DNA from: JAFAGX01 sp963759875
GTDB taxonomy: Bacteria; Acidobacteriota; Terriglobia; Terriglobales; Acidobacteriaceae
Length of the DNA stretch: 64,000 nt
Reading direction: 5' to 3'
Assembly (NCBI GenBank): GCA_963759875.1
Contig: CAVXBB010000010.1
Coordinates: forward strand, 1-64,000
Of this stretch, positions 53,862 to 62,125 are shown one piece after another. The translations under genes and the position numbers were made by a program. Below the pieces are notes generated by a model. It was given only the letters and a program-made list of their open reading frames with translations. It ran no database searches and was not told where the DNA came from. Position 1 is the stretch's first letter. Every line of letters begins with the position of its first letter.

Positions 53862-54533
53862 CTACGCAGACTTCTTCGTCCACGAACCTCCCCATCCCGG
53901 CGCCAGGAGATCGCGCATCTGCAGCCTGGCTCGGGAGGTACGAGTCTTAACGTTCTCTTCAGAAAGCCCAAGTATCTGCGCAGTTTCTGCAATGCTCATC
54001 TGCTGTACATCGCGAAGAATTAAGACGGTGCGATACTTCTCCGGCAGCGATTTCAGCGCCTTCATCAGAGCTTCTCGCAATTCGCTCTTTTCCAGGGCAT
54101 CGGAAGGAATTTCGCGCCAATCCGCGAACTCGGTGGGGATGTAATCACCTTCATCCGTCGTCCGCCCGTTATCGATTGAATCGTAAAGGTGCCGCCGATC
54201 TTTGCGCAATTTCATCTTTGCTTCGTTAATTGCGATCTGAATCAACCAGGTGCTGAATTTCGATTCCTGCCGGAAACTGGCCAGGTTTTTGAAAGCCTTT
54301 AACATAGCTTCTTGCACTACTTCCTCGGCGTCGTTGCCAAGGATCGATGCGGCTGCGAAAAACACGCCGCGTTCGTACGGCCGGATTAATTCATAGAAGA
54401 GATCGGTTTCTCCGGCGCGAATGCGCTGCATCAACTCACGCTCTCGTGCAGTTTTGAGATCAACCGACTCAAAGCGGACCTGCGGAACTTCTTCTGCCGA
54501 GCCCAGAGCAACAATTGAGTTAGGGATTGTCAT
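53862..54533 (-). CDS. ECF-type RNA polymerase sigma factor
   Basis: A 223-residue sigma factor. Region 2: ELIRPYERGVFFAAASILGNDAEEVVQEAMLKAFKNLASFRQESKFSTWLIQIAINEAKMKLRK. Region 4: LPEKYRTVLILRDVQQMSIAETAQILGLSEENVKTRTSRARLQMRDLL. It has GAAGGA 8 bases before the ATG. The start overlaps the stop of the STAS gene (ATGA at 54530-54533). It lies between the long sugar/redox operon and the sigma-54 activator. A truncated paralogue lies at the far end of the operon (40443-40760). Confidence 0.93.
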   Translation of the reverse strand: MTIPNSIVALGSAEEVPQVRFESVDLKTARERELMQRIRAGETDLFYELIRPYERGVFFAAASILGNDAEEVVQEAMLKAFKNLASFRQESKFSTWLIQIAINEAKMKLRKDRRHLYDSIDNGRTTDEGDYIPTEFADWREIPSDALEKSELREALMKALKSLPEKYRTVLILRDVQQMSIAETAQILGLSEENVKTRTSRARLQMRDLLAPGWGGSWTKKSA

Positions 54534-54796
54534 AGAGTTGGTTCCTTCAGTTGTTGACTTATGAAGATCGAGCAATTCACGTGTTCAACTTGACGCTCCG
54601 CGAGTTCTCGCAGCAGGGCGGCTCCGCTTGGGTCTACAAACCAGAGCTTTCCGAGGTCGAGCGTGACGCTTTTCGTTTTCGACAACGCCTGCTCGCTTTG
54701 CTTGCGCAACTCGTGAACCCACGGACCCACCAGCCGACCTTCCAAGACCAGCCGGATAGCTTGCTCTGAGTCATCAAGGATTGAAATTCTCAGCAC
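54530..54796 (-). CDS. STAS-domain (anti-anti-sigma-like) protein
   Basis: An 88-residue STAS protein: ISILDDSEQAIRLVLEGRLVG, then VTLDLGKLWFVDPSGAALLRELAER. The usual phospho-acceptor site is DSSG or DPSG; here DPSG with Ser is kept. Such proteins bind switch kinases in SpoIIAA-like circuits or act as scaffolds. The GTG start at 54796 fits relatives, with AGAGG 9 bases ahead; ATG 54838 is less likely. It is translationally coupled to the ECF factor, an arrangement I have seen repeatedly in acidobacteria but whose mechanism is not known to me. Confidence 0.82.
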   Translation of the reverse strand: MLRISILDDSEQAIRLVLEGRLVGPWVHELRKQSEQALSKTKSVTLDLGKLWFVDPSGAALLRELAERQVEHVNCSIFISQQLKEPTL

Positions 54797-54917
54797 TTTT
54801 CTTTTCCTCTGAACATGAGACCTAAGGGCAAACAACATGCCAAGGCTGAGACAAACAGTCGCGGGAGCTATGTTGTTGGTAAATTGACAGATCGCACTGG
54901 TGGCGAAACAGAGGCTT

Positions 54918-54949
54918 TCTCACCTCCCACGAGATGTCGTGGGTGAGAG
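54918..54949. other. Hairpin between the STAS gene and the sigma-54 activator
   Basis: CCCACGA-GATG-TCGTGGG (54926-54943 core, extended by CTCAC/GTGAG with a small bulge) forms a strong stem in the gap between 54797 and 54986. No T run follows on either strand, so it is either a weak terminator for the activator gene or a regulator site near the STAS promoter. Confidence 0.4.
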
Positions 54950-54986
54950 CCACACGCAGCACTTCGTGACCACGAAATTCCGTGGC

Positions 54987-57938
54987 TTAGGCTGAGGCAG
55001 AAGGGCGCTCAATGCCAAGCTTCTTCATTCTGCTGCGCAGTGTATTGGGGTGGAGGTTCAGAACTTTCGCAGCGCCGCGTGGACCTTCGATGACGCCGCG
55101 GGTTTGCCGCAACACTTGAACAATATGAGCTCGTTCGACGCTCTCCAGAGCATCGGGGGAATTTGCCGGAACAGCCGAGGCGCCGCCTATGCTAACAAAT
55201 TCCTCTTTGTTCTCTTCGCCCGTGATTGGCAGGAGGTCCTTTCCGAGGCGGAGAACAGTGCCGGGACACAAAACAACCGCACGTTCGATGACGTTCTGCA
55301 ACTCTCGAATATTGCCTGGCCAAGCGTAGCGTGAGAGCACATCCATTGTGTCCTGAGATATACCGGTGATCGGCTTGCCGAACTGGCGACTAAACCTTTC
55401 CACGAAAAACGAGGTGAGCACCGGAATATCCGCACGGCGCTCCCGAAGAGGCGGAAGGGTAATCGGTAATACGTTTAAGCGGTAGAACAAATCTGCGCGG
55501 AAACGTCCTTCCTGCACAGCTTTTTCAAGGTCACGGTTGCTGGCGGCGATGATGCGTACGTTGACTTTGATAGTGCGGCTGCTGCCGAGCGGCTCGAACT
55601 CGTGCTCCTGCAGAACACGTAGCAATTTGACTTGGGTGTCGAGGGGCAACTCGCTGACCTCGTCTAGGAATAGACTGCCCCCATCAGCCAATTCAAAGCG
55701 TCCAGTCCGGCGTTCCAACGCCCCGGTGAAGGCCCCTTTCATGTGCCCGAAAAGCTCGCTCTCCACCAGCCCAGTGGGAATGGCACCGCAATTTACCTTG
55801 ACCAAGGGCCTGCTCTTGCGTTTGCTGCGGTTGTGAATCGCGCGAGCGATCAGTTCCTTTCCAGAACCGGTTTCACCCAGAATCAACACTGTTGAATCGG
55901 TGGGGGCTACGGTTTCAACTCTGCGCAGGACCCCCAACAAACCTTTACTGTTTCCGACGATTTCCTCGAAGTTGTGCTCTTTGCCGATTTCTTCCTGTAG
56001 ATAGACATTTTCCGCTTCAATCTTCTTTTGCAGGGCCCGAACCTGTTCCAGGGCAGCTTGCAATTCAGTTTCAGCGCGCTGTCGCTTCAGTTCAGCGGCA
56101 GCCCGCGAAGCAAAAATCTTGATCAGGTCGATGGCGCGTTCATCTCGTGCCACCGGTTTGTCATCGATGATCGCGATGTGTCCGATCACGCGCCCGTTCT
56201 GGTCCAGCATCGGCACACCCATGTAACTTCGCGCTCCCATTTCAGCCAGAGGAGTATCCGAGGGAAAGAGCTCTGCTAGATGATCGGCGTACTGGCAAAC
56301 CTCACCTTGTACGACCTTCTGGCAAGGAGTACCGGCGACATCAAACTCGAAATTCTCTCCGAAGCCATCGCCGTTCCAGAACGCCAATGCCTTCGCGTGC
56401 TGGCCGTCATCGCATGCGGTGACGAACGCGTATCGAACGCGCAATGCTGCAGCGACATGCTTGACAAGCGATGGAAAGAAGTCGCTGCCGGTTGAGGATG
56501 CGGTGCCTACGACAATGGCGCGAAAAGTGTCTTCGGCAAGATGGCGCTCGGTAATATCAAAAACCAGGCCAATGACTCCGATGATGTTTCCTTCGCCATC
56601 GAATTGTGGAGCAAACGTAATGGACTCCCACACGTCGCCGCCTTGTGCCGAATGTTTGGGTACAAAGACGTCCGAAACCTTCACAACTTCTCCTGCAAGC
56701 GCTCGCCGTATTAGATCTTCCAAGCCGGTGGTTCTCAGACGCGGAAAAACATCAGGGGCGAATTTTCCAAGCACTTCCTCGGCAGGCTTGCCGGTCAGAC
56801 GTTCCATGAAAGGGTTGAATACCTTGTAGCGGAGCTCGCGATCGTAAACGACAATGCCTTCCCCAGCATCTTGAATGATCGCCCGATTGAACTGATTAGC
56901 ATCGCGCAGCGCGTTTTCACTGAGCCTCTGTGCAGTTATGTCCCGCGAAACCGCCAGTATCCTTTCCGGTTTACCTGATGTATTGAGAATTGGGCTGACA
57001 ACTACATCCCACCACCGTGGTTGCCGCGTGATTCTGGTCGCAAAGAAACCTATGAAGCGGCCCGTCTCGCGGCGCCGCGCCGCTTCCACTGCTGCTTGCG
57101 CCGCCTCTCGATCCTGTCCCTCCCAGAACTCGATCCAGGAGCTGTTCAGGACCGGAGCGAGGTCGCAAATCTCCAATGCCTGCATTCCACCCTCGTTGAT
57201 GAATACCAGCCGCCCTTCGAGGTCGAGCACCTTGATGCAGTCACGGCTGCAGGCGAGCAAACGGTTTTTGAATTCTTCACTGGCGCGCAAGGCCTCGACG
57301 GCCGTGTCGGCGCTGCTTGCGACATCTTTGAGATCGGCCCTTGCTTCCCGTAATTCCAGTTGTGCGACCGCTTGAGAACTTAAGATTTGGAGGGCCTCGC
57401 GCTGTTGATCACTGAGCAGTCGCGGAACGTAATCGAGCACACAAAGCGTCCCAAGAGCGTGACCTCGGGAAGTGATCAGCGGCGCGCCTGCATAAAATCG
57501 AATGTGCGGTTCGGATGTGACCAGCGGGTTATCTGCAAAACGCTGGTCTGCTCTGGCATCCGGCACGACAAGGAGATCTCGCTCAACAATCGTGTGCGCG
57601 CAAAATGCCACATCGCGCGACGTTTCAGTCGTCGTGAGTCCGACTTTTGATTTGAACCACTGGCGCTCGGAATCGATCAAGCTTAAGATCGCGACCGGAG
57701 TGCCGCAGATGCTGGCGGCTAGCTCGGTGAGCTGGTCATAGGTGTCTTCGGGCGCAGTGTCGAGAATGCCGCTGCAACGCAACGCTGCCAAACGTTCCTG
57801 CTCGTTTGCTGGTACAGGAGCTCTCACTTCAAGTTTCCTTTGAACCGGTCGGATCGTCTGCGTCACGGGCTGACGCCTTGTGACGATGATCGTACCAAAA
57901 AACTGTGGCAATCGGTGCATCGGATCAGGATGAAGCAC
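54987..57938 (-). CDS. Sigma-54-dependent regulator with GAF-PAS-PAS-GAF sensor modules
   Basis: A ~983-residue enhancer-binding protein. N-terminal GAF (GTPVAILSLIDSERQWFKS; IRFYAGAPLITSRGHALGTLCVLD), two PAS domains (DCIKVLDLEGRLVFINEGG; GIVVYDRELRYKVFNPFMERLTG), then a second GAF (SYMGVPMLDQNGRVIGHIAIIDD). The AAA+ domain follows with Walker A GETGSGKE, the sigma-54 contact ESELFGHMKGAFTGA, Walker B GGSLFLDEVSEL and a C-terminal Fis HTH (GPRGAAKVLNLHPNTLRSRMKKLGI). This layout is FhlA/NifA-like, sensing a small ligand or redox cue. The start is uncertain by a few Met (57938 or 57920). Its targets are unknown. Confidence 0.92.
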   Translation of the reverse strand: MLHPDPMHRLPQFFGTIIVTRRQPVTQTIRPVQRKLEVRAPVPANEQERLAALRCSGILDTAPEDTYDQLTELAASICGTPVAILSLIDSERQWFKSKVGLTTTETSRDVAFCAHTIVERDLLVVPDARADQRFADNPLVTSEPHIRFYAGAPLITSRGHALGTLCVLDYVPRLLSDQQREALQILSSQAVAQLELREARADLKDVASSADTAVEALRASEEFKNRLLACSRDCIKVLDLEGRLVFINEGGMQALEICDLAPVLNSSWIEFWEGQDREAAQAAVEAARRRETGRFIGFFATRITRQPRWWDVVVSPILNTSGKPERILAVSRDITAQRLSENALRDANQFNRAIIQDAGEGIVVYDRELRYKVFNPFMERLTGKPAEEVLGKFAPDVFPRLRTTGLEDLIRRALAGEVVKVSDVFVPKHSAQGGDVWESITFAPQFDGEGNIIGVIGLVFDITERHLAEDTFRAIVVGTASSTGSDFFPSLVKHVAAALRVRYAFVTACDDGQHAKALAFWNGDGFGENFEFDVAGTPCQKVVQGEVCQYADHLAELFPSDTPLAEMGARSYMGVPMLDQNGRVIGHIAIIDDKPVARDERAIDLIKIFASRAAAELKRQRAETELQAALEQVRALQKKIEAENVYLQEEIGKEHNFEEIVGNSKGLLGVLRRVETVAPTDSTVLILGETGSGKELIARAIHNRSKRKSRPLVKVNCGAIPTGLVESELFGHMKGAFTGALERRTGRFELADGGSLFLDEVSELPLDTQVKLLRVLQEHEFEPLGSSRTIKVNVRIIAASNRDLEKAVQEGRFRADLFYRLNVLPITLPPLRERRADIPVLTSFFVERFSRQFGKPITGISQDTMDVLSRYAWPGNIRELQNVIERAVVLCPGTVLRLGKDLLPITGEENKEEFVSIGGASAVPANSPDALESVERAHIVQVLRQTRGVIEGPRGAAKVLNLHPNTLRSRMKKLGIERPSASA

Positions 57939-58262
57939 TTAGATTCTCACCTTCTCTTGATTCGGGATCAGATGCTCCGCAGCGATTGTTTTTCCAACAC
58001 GTCGCTCCGGCATTTTTCTGCGGGCGACATGGCGCGGCGCTCGCCCGGTGTCGGCTACCCGAAAGTCATCCAGAGTGGGACGTGTGGATCGATGCCGATA
58101 AGTCGGCTTGAAATTTCCCTGTTAGCAGGGAATTTTCGCGGAGAAGAGTTCGAATGAGACTGCTTCCTCCGCCATTAGTGTCTGAGGTCCCTCGGCCCGC
58201 CACGCGCCGCTCGGGATTTCGGCTAGGTCTCCCACTTTGCTCACGCCGGCAAAACACTCAAA
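57939..58262. other. Intergenic region with CAGGGAA palindrome and tRNA-like end
   Basis: About 320 bases without a supported gene, containing the palindrome below and, at 58144-58174, a stretch like the end of a tRNA (AGTTCGAATGAGACT, CTTCCTCCGCCA). No full tRNA fold is present. Confidence 0.4.
58111..58136. repeat. CAGGGAA-type palindrome
   Basis: AAATTTCCCTG (58111-58121) and CAGGGAATTTT (58126-58136) form a near-perfect inverted repeat with 4-base spacer. It shares its core with the repeat tract at 7005-7160 in the other sequence type, as expected for a family widespread in soil bacteria. Confidence 0.5.
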
Positions 58263-58564
58263 CTACGCTGTCGCCACACGTACCTGGGGATTTGCCGAGG
58301 GTCCAATGCACCGAGCGCTCCCGAAGCCGAGAATCAGGTAGCCGATGCCGCACAGAAGCAAGAGAAGAAAGAACCCCAAGCGGCGCTCTGACCAAACGAC
58401 TTCGACACGTCCATAGCTACAACCACGAGGATTGCCAGATTGACCGGCGGAATGAAATAGAGCAAAAGCCACCATCCCGGCCTGCCGGCAATCTTCAGCA
58501 TGATGTAGGCGTTGTAAATTGGCGTCTCCCATTTCCCCGCGGGTGCAGCCACAGCGTCCGACAT
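58263..58564 (-). CDS. DUF5684-like small membrane protein, one frameshift
   Basis: A ~100-residue protein. WETPIYNAYIMLKIAGRPGWWLLLYFIPPVNLAILVVVAMDVSKSFG gives the AGRPGWWLLLYFIP...NL motif of DUF5684, and after a frame change near 58380 LGFFLLLLLCGIGYLILGFG supplies the last span. Three hydrophobic stretches are seen. It sits ~110 bases from the divergent M20 peptidase gene. Relatives often lie with signal peptidase genes; no function known. Confidence 0.75.
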
Positions 58565-58676
58565 GGGTGAGTTCTTCAAATGATTGTTTCTTCAAACCGC
58601 TGTCATGCTGCGCGAGCTCAACAGCATCGCATCACGCTTTGCTGTCACGCTTGCTGCCGGATATGATCCTATCGTC

Positions 58677-59993
58677 ATGAAATTCTTAAAAATCTTTATA
58701 ACGCTTGCGGCATTGGCAACCACTGTTAGTGCGCAAACCACGCCAGCGTCGAAAGAAGTGGAAACCGTCTATCCCGATGCGTATACGCTTTATGTGGACT
58801 TGCACCAGAATCCAGAACTGTCTTCCCACGAAACACAGACCGCCGCGAAGCTAGCCTCGCGTCTCCGCAGCCTGGGCTACGACGTTACTGAACACGTTGG
58901 TGGCACCGGCGTTGTTGCCATCCTGAAAAATGGTTCCGGTCCCACGGTGATGCTGCGAACTGAATTGGACGCGCTTCCCGTCGAAGAGAAAACCGGTCTT
59001 CCTTACGCCAGCAAGGTACGAACGAAAGACGATGGAGGGCATGACGTGCCAGTTATGCACGCCTGCGGCCATGATTTGCACATGGCCTCGCTTCTGGGTG
59101 CCGCCGAGATTATGGCACACACCAGAAATACTTGGCATGGAAACTTGATGCTGATCGGTCAACCCGCTGAGGAAACTATCGGTGGCGCCGAAGGAATGAT
59201 CAAAGACGGCCTGTTCACACGTTTTCCCAAACCAGATTTCGCAGTCGCGTTGCACGTCGGCAATTTGCTTCCCGCAGGCAAGGTCGGAATCACACCTGGC
59301 ATTTTCGACACCAATTCAGATTCGCTACGCATCACCATTTACGGCAAAGGCGGACACGGCTCCGCCCCTCACACCACCGTGGATCCTATCGTTATCGCGG
59401 CCAGAACCATTGTCGCCCTGCAAACTATTAGCTCACGCGAAGTCAAACCAGGAGAGCTGGCCGTGGTCACGGTCGGTTACATCCGAGCAGGAACCAAAAA
59501 CAACATCATTCCCGATCAGGCTGAGATGGGTCTAACCGTGCGGACTTATAAGGTGCAGATCCGGAAGCAGGTTCTTGCAGCGATTACTCGGATTACCAAA
59601 GCCGAATGCGAAGCAGCCGGAACTCCGCGCGAGCCCTCAATCGAACACTTTGAAGGGACGGATGCGGTGTACAACGATCCTGCTTTAGCAGAGCGGCTTC
59701 GGACTCCTCTTGAAACCGCCATCGGCAAAGAGAATGTAGTGACTGAGGAACCGATCACCGCGTCGGAAGATTTCTCCTATTTCGTGGAGCAAGGAATTCC
59801 CGGCTTTTACTTCAATCTGGGCGGAGCAGATCCAGCAAAGTATGCCGAGGCGAAGGCGAACGGAACATTCCTCCCGTCCAACCATTCCTCGCTATTTGCG
59901 CCCGACGTGGATCCAGCGCTGCACACCGGCATCACGGCTGAAGTTGCGGTCCTGAGAAATCTTTTGCAGGCATCCCCTGAAGCGGCAAGGTAA
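58677..59993 (+). CDS. Exported M20 family metallopeptidase / amidohydrolase
   Basis: A 438-residue protein with a signal peptide (FLKIFITLAALATTVSAQ). RTELDALPVEEKTGLPY has the first metal-binding Asp, MHACGHDLHMASLLGAA the Cys-Gly-His-Asp-x-His metal site, GQPAEETIGGAEGM the catalytic Glu-Glu, and HVGNLLPAGKVG, YGKGGHGSAPHTTVDP and ITASEDFSYF complete the hippurate hydrolase/carboxypeptidase Ss1 pattern. It hydrolyses N-acyl amino acids or short peptides outside the cytoplasmic membrane. The ATG at 58677 is chosen because the signal peptide starts there; earlier in-frame codons are not conserved in character. Confidence 0.92.
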   Translation: MKFLKIFITLAALATTVSAQTTPASKEVETVYPDAYTLYVDLHQNPELSSHETQTAAKLASRLRSLGYDVTEHVGGTGVVAILKNGSGPTVMLRTELDALPVEEKTGLPYASKVRTKDDGGHDVPVMHACGHDLHMASLLGAAEIMAHTRNTWHGNLMLIGQPAEETIGGAEGMIKDGLFTRFPKPDFAVALHVGNLLPAGKVGITPGIFDTNSDSLRITIYGKGGHGSAPHTTVDPIVIAARTIVALQTISSREVKPGELAVVTVGYIRAGTKNNIIPDQAEMGLTVRTYKVQIRKQVLAAITRITKAECEAAGTPREPSIEHFEGTDAVYNDPALAERLRTPLETAIGKENVVTEEPITASEDFSYFVEQGIPGFYFNLGGADPAKYAEAKANGTFLPSNHSSLFAPDVDPALHTGITAEVAVLRNLLQASPEAAR

Positions 59994-60019
59994 GCTCCAG
60001 CAGAGTCTCCTGTCCCGGA

Positions 60020-60472
60020 CTAGGCCGTTACGGGGGTTTCGACGAGGATTTTGGCCTCGAGCTTTACCTCAGAGGACAGCGATTTAACCACCAGGCAATT
60101 GCGCTCGGTTTTTGCGAGCACCCGCGTGGCAAGTTCATTGGCCTCCTCGTTGTAAATGATGAGCGCCGGCTGGATCGAAATTTTTGTGAAGCGCAACCCT
60201 CCCGCATCTTTTTCGATGTTTCCGTCGACTGTAACCTCGATCCCTTGAAATTCCAATTTTGATGCTTTTGCAACCGCTTTGAACGTTTCGATGAAGCACG
60301 AGGCCACGGCGGCCAGCAAAAAGTGCTCTGGTGTCCAAACGCCCGGTTCACCGCCAAACTCTGGTGGTGCGGAAAAATGAATGAGCCGCGGTACCCCTTG
60401 ATCAATCGACACGAAGCTCCGGTCGTGTTGATGGAACTGCGCATTGGCGCGATAGCTGTACCTGACTTCCAT
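60020..60472 (-). CDS. OsmC family peroxiredoxin-like protein
   Basis: A 150-residue protein: TPEHFLLAAVASCFIETFKAVAKA with the first redox Cys and ERNCLVVKSLSSEVKL with the second, typical of the OsmC/Ohr fold that reduces organic hydroperoxides. The Glu in TPEHFL is also conserved. It ends convergent with the M20 peptidase gene (26 bases apart), and starts in a region shared with the divergent 60645 gene. Confidence 0.92.
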   Translation of the reverse strand: MEVRYSYRANAQFHQHDRSFVSIDQGVPRLIHFSAPPEFGGEPGVWTPEHFLLAAVASCFIETFKAVAKASKLEFQGIEVTVDGNIEKDAGGLRFTKISIQPALIIYNEEANELATRVLAKTERNCLVVKSLSSEVKLEAKILVETPVTA

Positions 60473-60569
60473 GAGTCCCTCCCAACTTGCTTATTTTCAG
60501 GATGCTGCAGGTGGAGCCTACGACGTGTGATCCGCATCACTGATGCTTGTGAGAGTAGTCACGGCACGC

Positions 60570-60588
60570 TTGTACGATCACCGTACAA
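60570..60588. promoter_or_regulatory. Perfect palindrome, operator candidate
   Basis: TTGTACG (60570-60576) and CGTACAA (60582-60588) are exact inverted arms with a 5-base spacer. It lies in the divergent gap between the OsmC gene and the gene at 60645, about 55 bases upstream of the latter. A dimeric regulator, perhaps responding to peroxide or nitrosative stress, is plausible; none is encoded next to it. Confidence 0.5.
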
Positions 60589-60644
60589 AATCGATTTCAC
60601 CATCAGGGCTGGCCTGACTTCATGGCAACCCGTGGAGGTGGACT

Positions 60645-61049
60645 ATGTCGGACGATAAGCGTGATGTCCTCGAGGTGCTTAAGTTTGAACTGAACTTTCT
60701 CGAGCAGGGTGGCTATGGCCGATCCGTCCGCACTCCGTGGAAGCCTACTTCGGTTTTTCTGGACTCACCGTCCTGCATTAATTTCAACGACTCGTCGCGC
60801 CCGCATCCGTGCAACGAGTGCTTGCTCACTGACTTCGTGCCGTTGAGCAATCGCGACGAAAAAGTCCCGTGCCATCACATACCGTTAAATGATCAGGGTG
60901 AAACCGTCTACACGATGGAGCGACAGCGCGAGCAGATGGAATTGGAAGAGGCGCTGAAGAACTGGCTGCGGGACACCATCCAGCGGATTGAGCGGGAGCG
61001 GGCGACTAAAGCTCAAAGGCAATCAGCGGCAGCATCGCTCGCCCCGTAG
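60645..61049 (+). CDS. Conserved cysteine-containing hypothetical protein
   Basis: A 134-residue protein starting MSDDKRDVLEVLKFELNFLEQGGYGRSVRTPWKPTSVF. It has a cluster of Cys and His (SCINF; HPCNECLLTDFVPL; VPCHHIPLN) that could bind a metal, and a helical charged C-terminus (ELEEALKNWLRDTIQRIERERA). The GGAGG 5-7 bases before the ATG supports the start. Similar proteins occur in acidobacterial genomes; I know no function. Confidence 0.7.
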   Translation: MSDDKRDVLEVLKFELNFLEQGGYGRSVRTPWKPTSVFLDSPSCINFNDSSRPHPCNECLLTDFVPLSNRDEKVPCHHIPLNDQGETVYTMERQREQMELEEALKNWLRDTIQRIERERATKAQRQSAAASLAP

Positions 61050-61354
61050 TACACACGACCCAGCAAGGTGTTCTCCGGGAAGCTGATCAATCGTGATGGG
61101 GCGGCTCACGATTTCGCGGGGCTTGGCGCGCCCGTTTACGAGAAATCCCTTCGCCTTTTTCGACGCCTTTTCCTTCCAAGCTGGCCTGAAATCTTTCAGC
61201 ACCTATCCCACCTACCAAAGCCGCACCGAACTCTTACAGGGTGTACCTGATGGTATATGTTCCGCCTGAAACGCTAGAGTCGATTTGTCTGCTCGGTAAG
61301 AACCCTTGCCCGCTGACCTGCCGGTTCACCACTTTTTGGACTTTGGAGTAGTCA
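61050..61354. other. Intergenic region, no gene seen
   Basis: About 300 bases between the cysteine-containing protein and the SRPBCC gene. The short frame at 61068-61250 has no ribosome site or motif. Confidence 0.3.
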
Positions 61355-62104
61355 ATGACTATCACAACAGACTTGGGGACTGATTTATCACGCGATAACC
61401 GCAATAACACTTCTTTACATGCGGCGACGGTAGCAGCTGTAGTAACGGGAGGTTGGCTGGCGGCGTATGGGCTATCCCGCCGGAACTGGACAGGCCTCGG
61501 GTTAGCTGCCGGTGGTGCTTATATCCTCTATCGAGGAATTTCCCGGGGTGGCCACCATGTGGGAAGCGTGCGCGTCGCCTATACCATTAACCGATCTCCA
61601 GAAGATTTGTACAACCTGGTACGAGATGAGGAAACCTGGCCGCAACTTGGACACGGAATTCAAGTGACGAGAGAAGGAGACGATCTGAAGGTCGTGCTCG
61701 GCCGCCCTTTGGGATTTGAAATCGCCTCTACGGTGCGAATCACCGATGAAGACCGAGGAAAGTACATGGCATGGAGTTCGCTGCCTGGCGCTATCGAGCA
61801 CCGGGGTGTCATGCACTTCCGTCCCGCTCCGGGCAATCGTGGAACCGAAGTCGCGGTCTCCCTCGAATATAAAGTGCCAGGCGGAGCTTTGACGCGAGGT
61901 GTCGCCATGCTGCGCGGAAAAGGTCCAGAGCAGCGGTTGCGGGAAAGTCTGAGGAGACTAAAACAGCTGGCCGAAGCTGGAGAGATCCCCACCACGCTCG
62001 GGCAACCGTCGGGAGCGCGCGGAGCAAAGGGTTCTGCGCTGCGGGTTTTATATCGTGAGCCTGTCCACGAAAGTGCCAATCGCGGTGAACGTCAGGCCAG
62101 TTGA
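61355..62104 (+). CDS. SRPBCC/cyclase-dehydrase family protein with N-terminal membrane part
   Basis: A 249-residue protein. Residues ~20-70 contain two hydrophobic segments (AATVAAVVTGGWLAAYGL; GLGLAAGGAYILYRGI), a hairpin as in DUF2892-type proteins. Residues ~75-205 form a START-like fold: VRVAYTINRSPEDLYNLVRDEETWPQL, and VMHFRPAPGNRGTEVAVSLEYKVPGG. Such proteins bind hydrophobic ligands; the exact role is unknown. The ATG at 61355 follows GGAG with 6 bases of spacing. The alcohol dehydrogenase gene starts 21 bases after its stop, so the two are co-transcribed. Confidence 0.85.
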   Translation: MTITTDLGTDLSRDNRNNTSLHAATVAAVVTGGWLAAYGLSRRNWTGLGLAAGGAYILYRGISRGGHHVGSVRVAYTINRSPEDLYNLVRDEETWPQLGHGIQVTREGDDLKVVLGRPLGFEIASTVRITDEDRGKYMAWSSLPGAIEHRGVMHFRPAPGNRGTEVAVSLEYKVPGGALTRGVAMLRGKGPEQRLRESLRRLKQLAEAGEIPTTLGQPSGARGAKGSALRVLYREPVHESANRGERQAS

Positions 62105-62125
62105 TCAACGGTTCAGGAGGATATT

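Noticed and set aside
54918..54949. A Rho-independent terminator for the sigma-54 activator gene
   Set aside because: The stem is good but no T run follows on the minus strand; listed only as a hairpin.
58144..58174. Possible tRNA at the end of the CAGGGAA palindrome region
   Set aside because: Only a T-arm-like TTCGAAT and a CTCCGCCA end are present; no acceptor partner, D-arm or anticodon arm.
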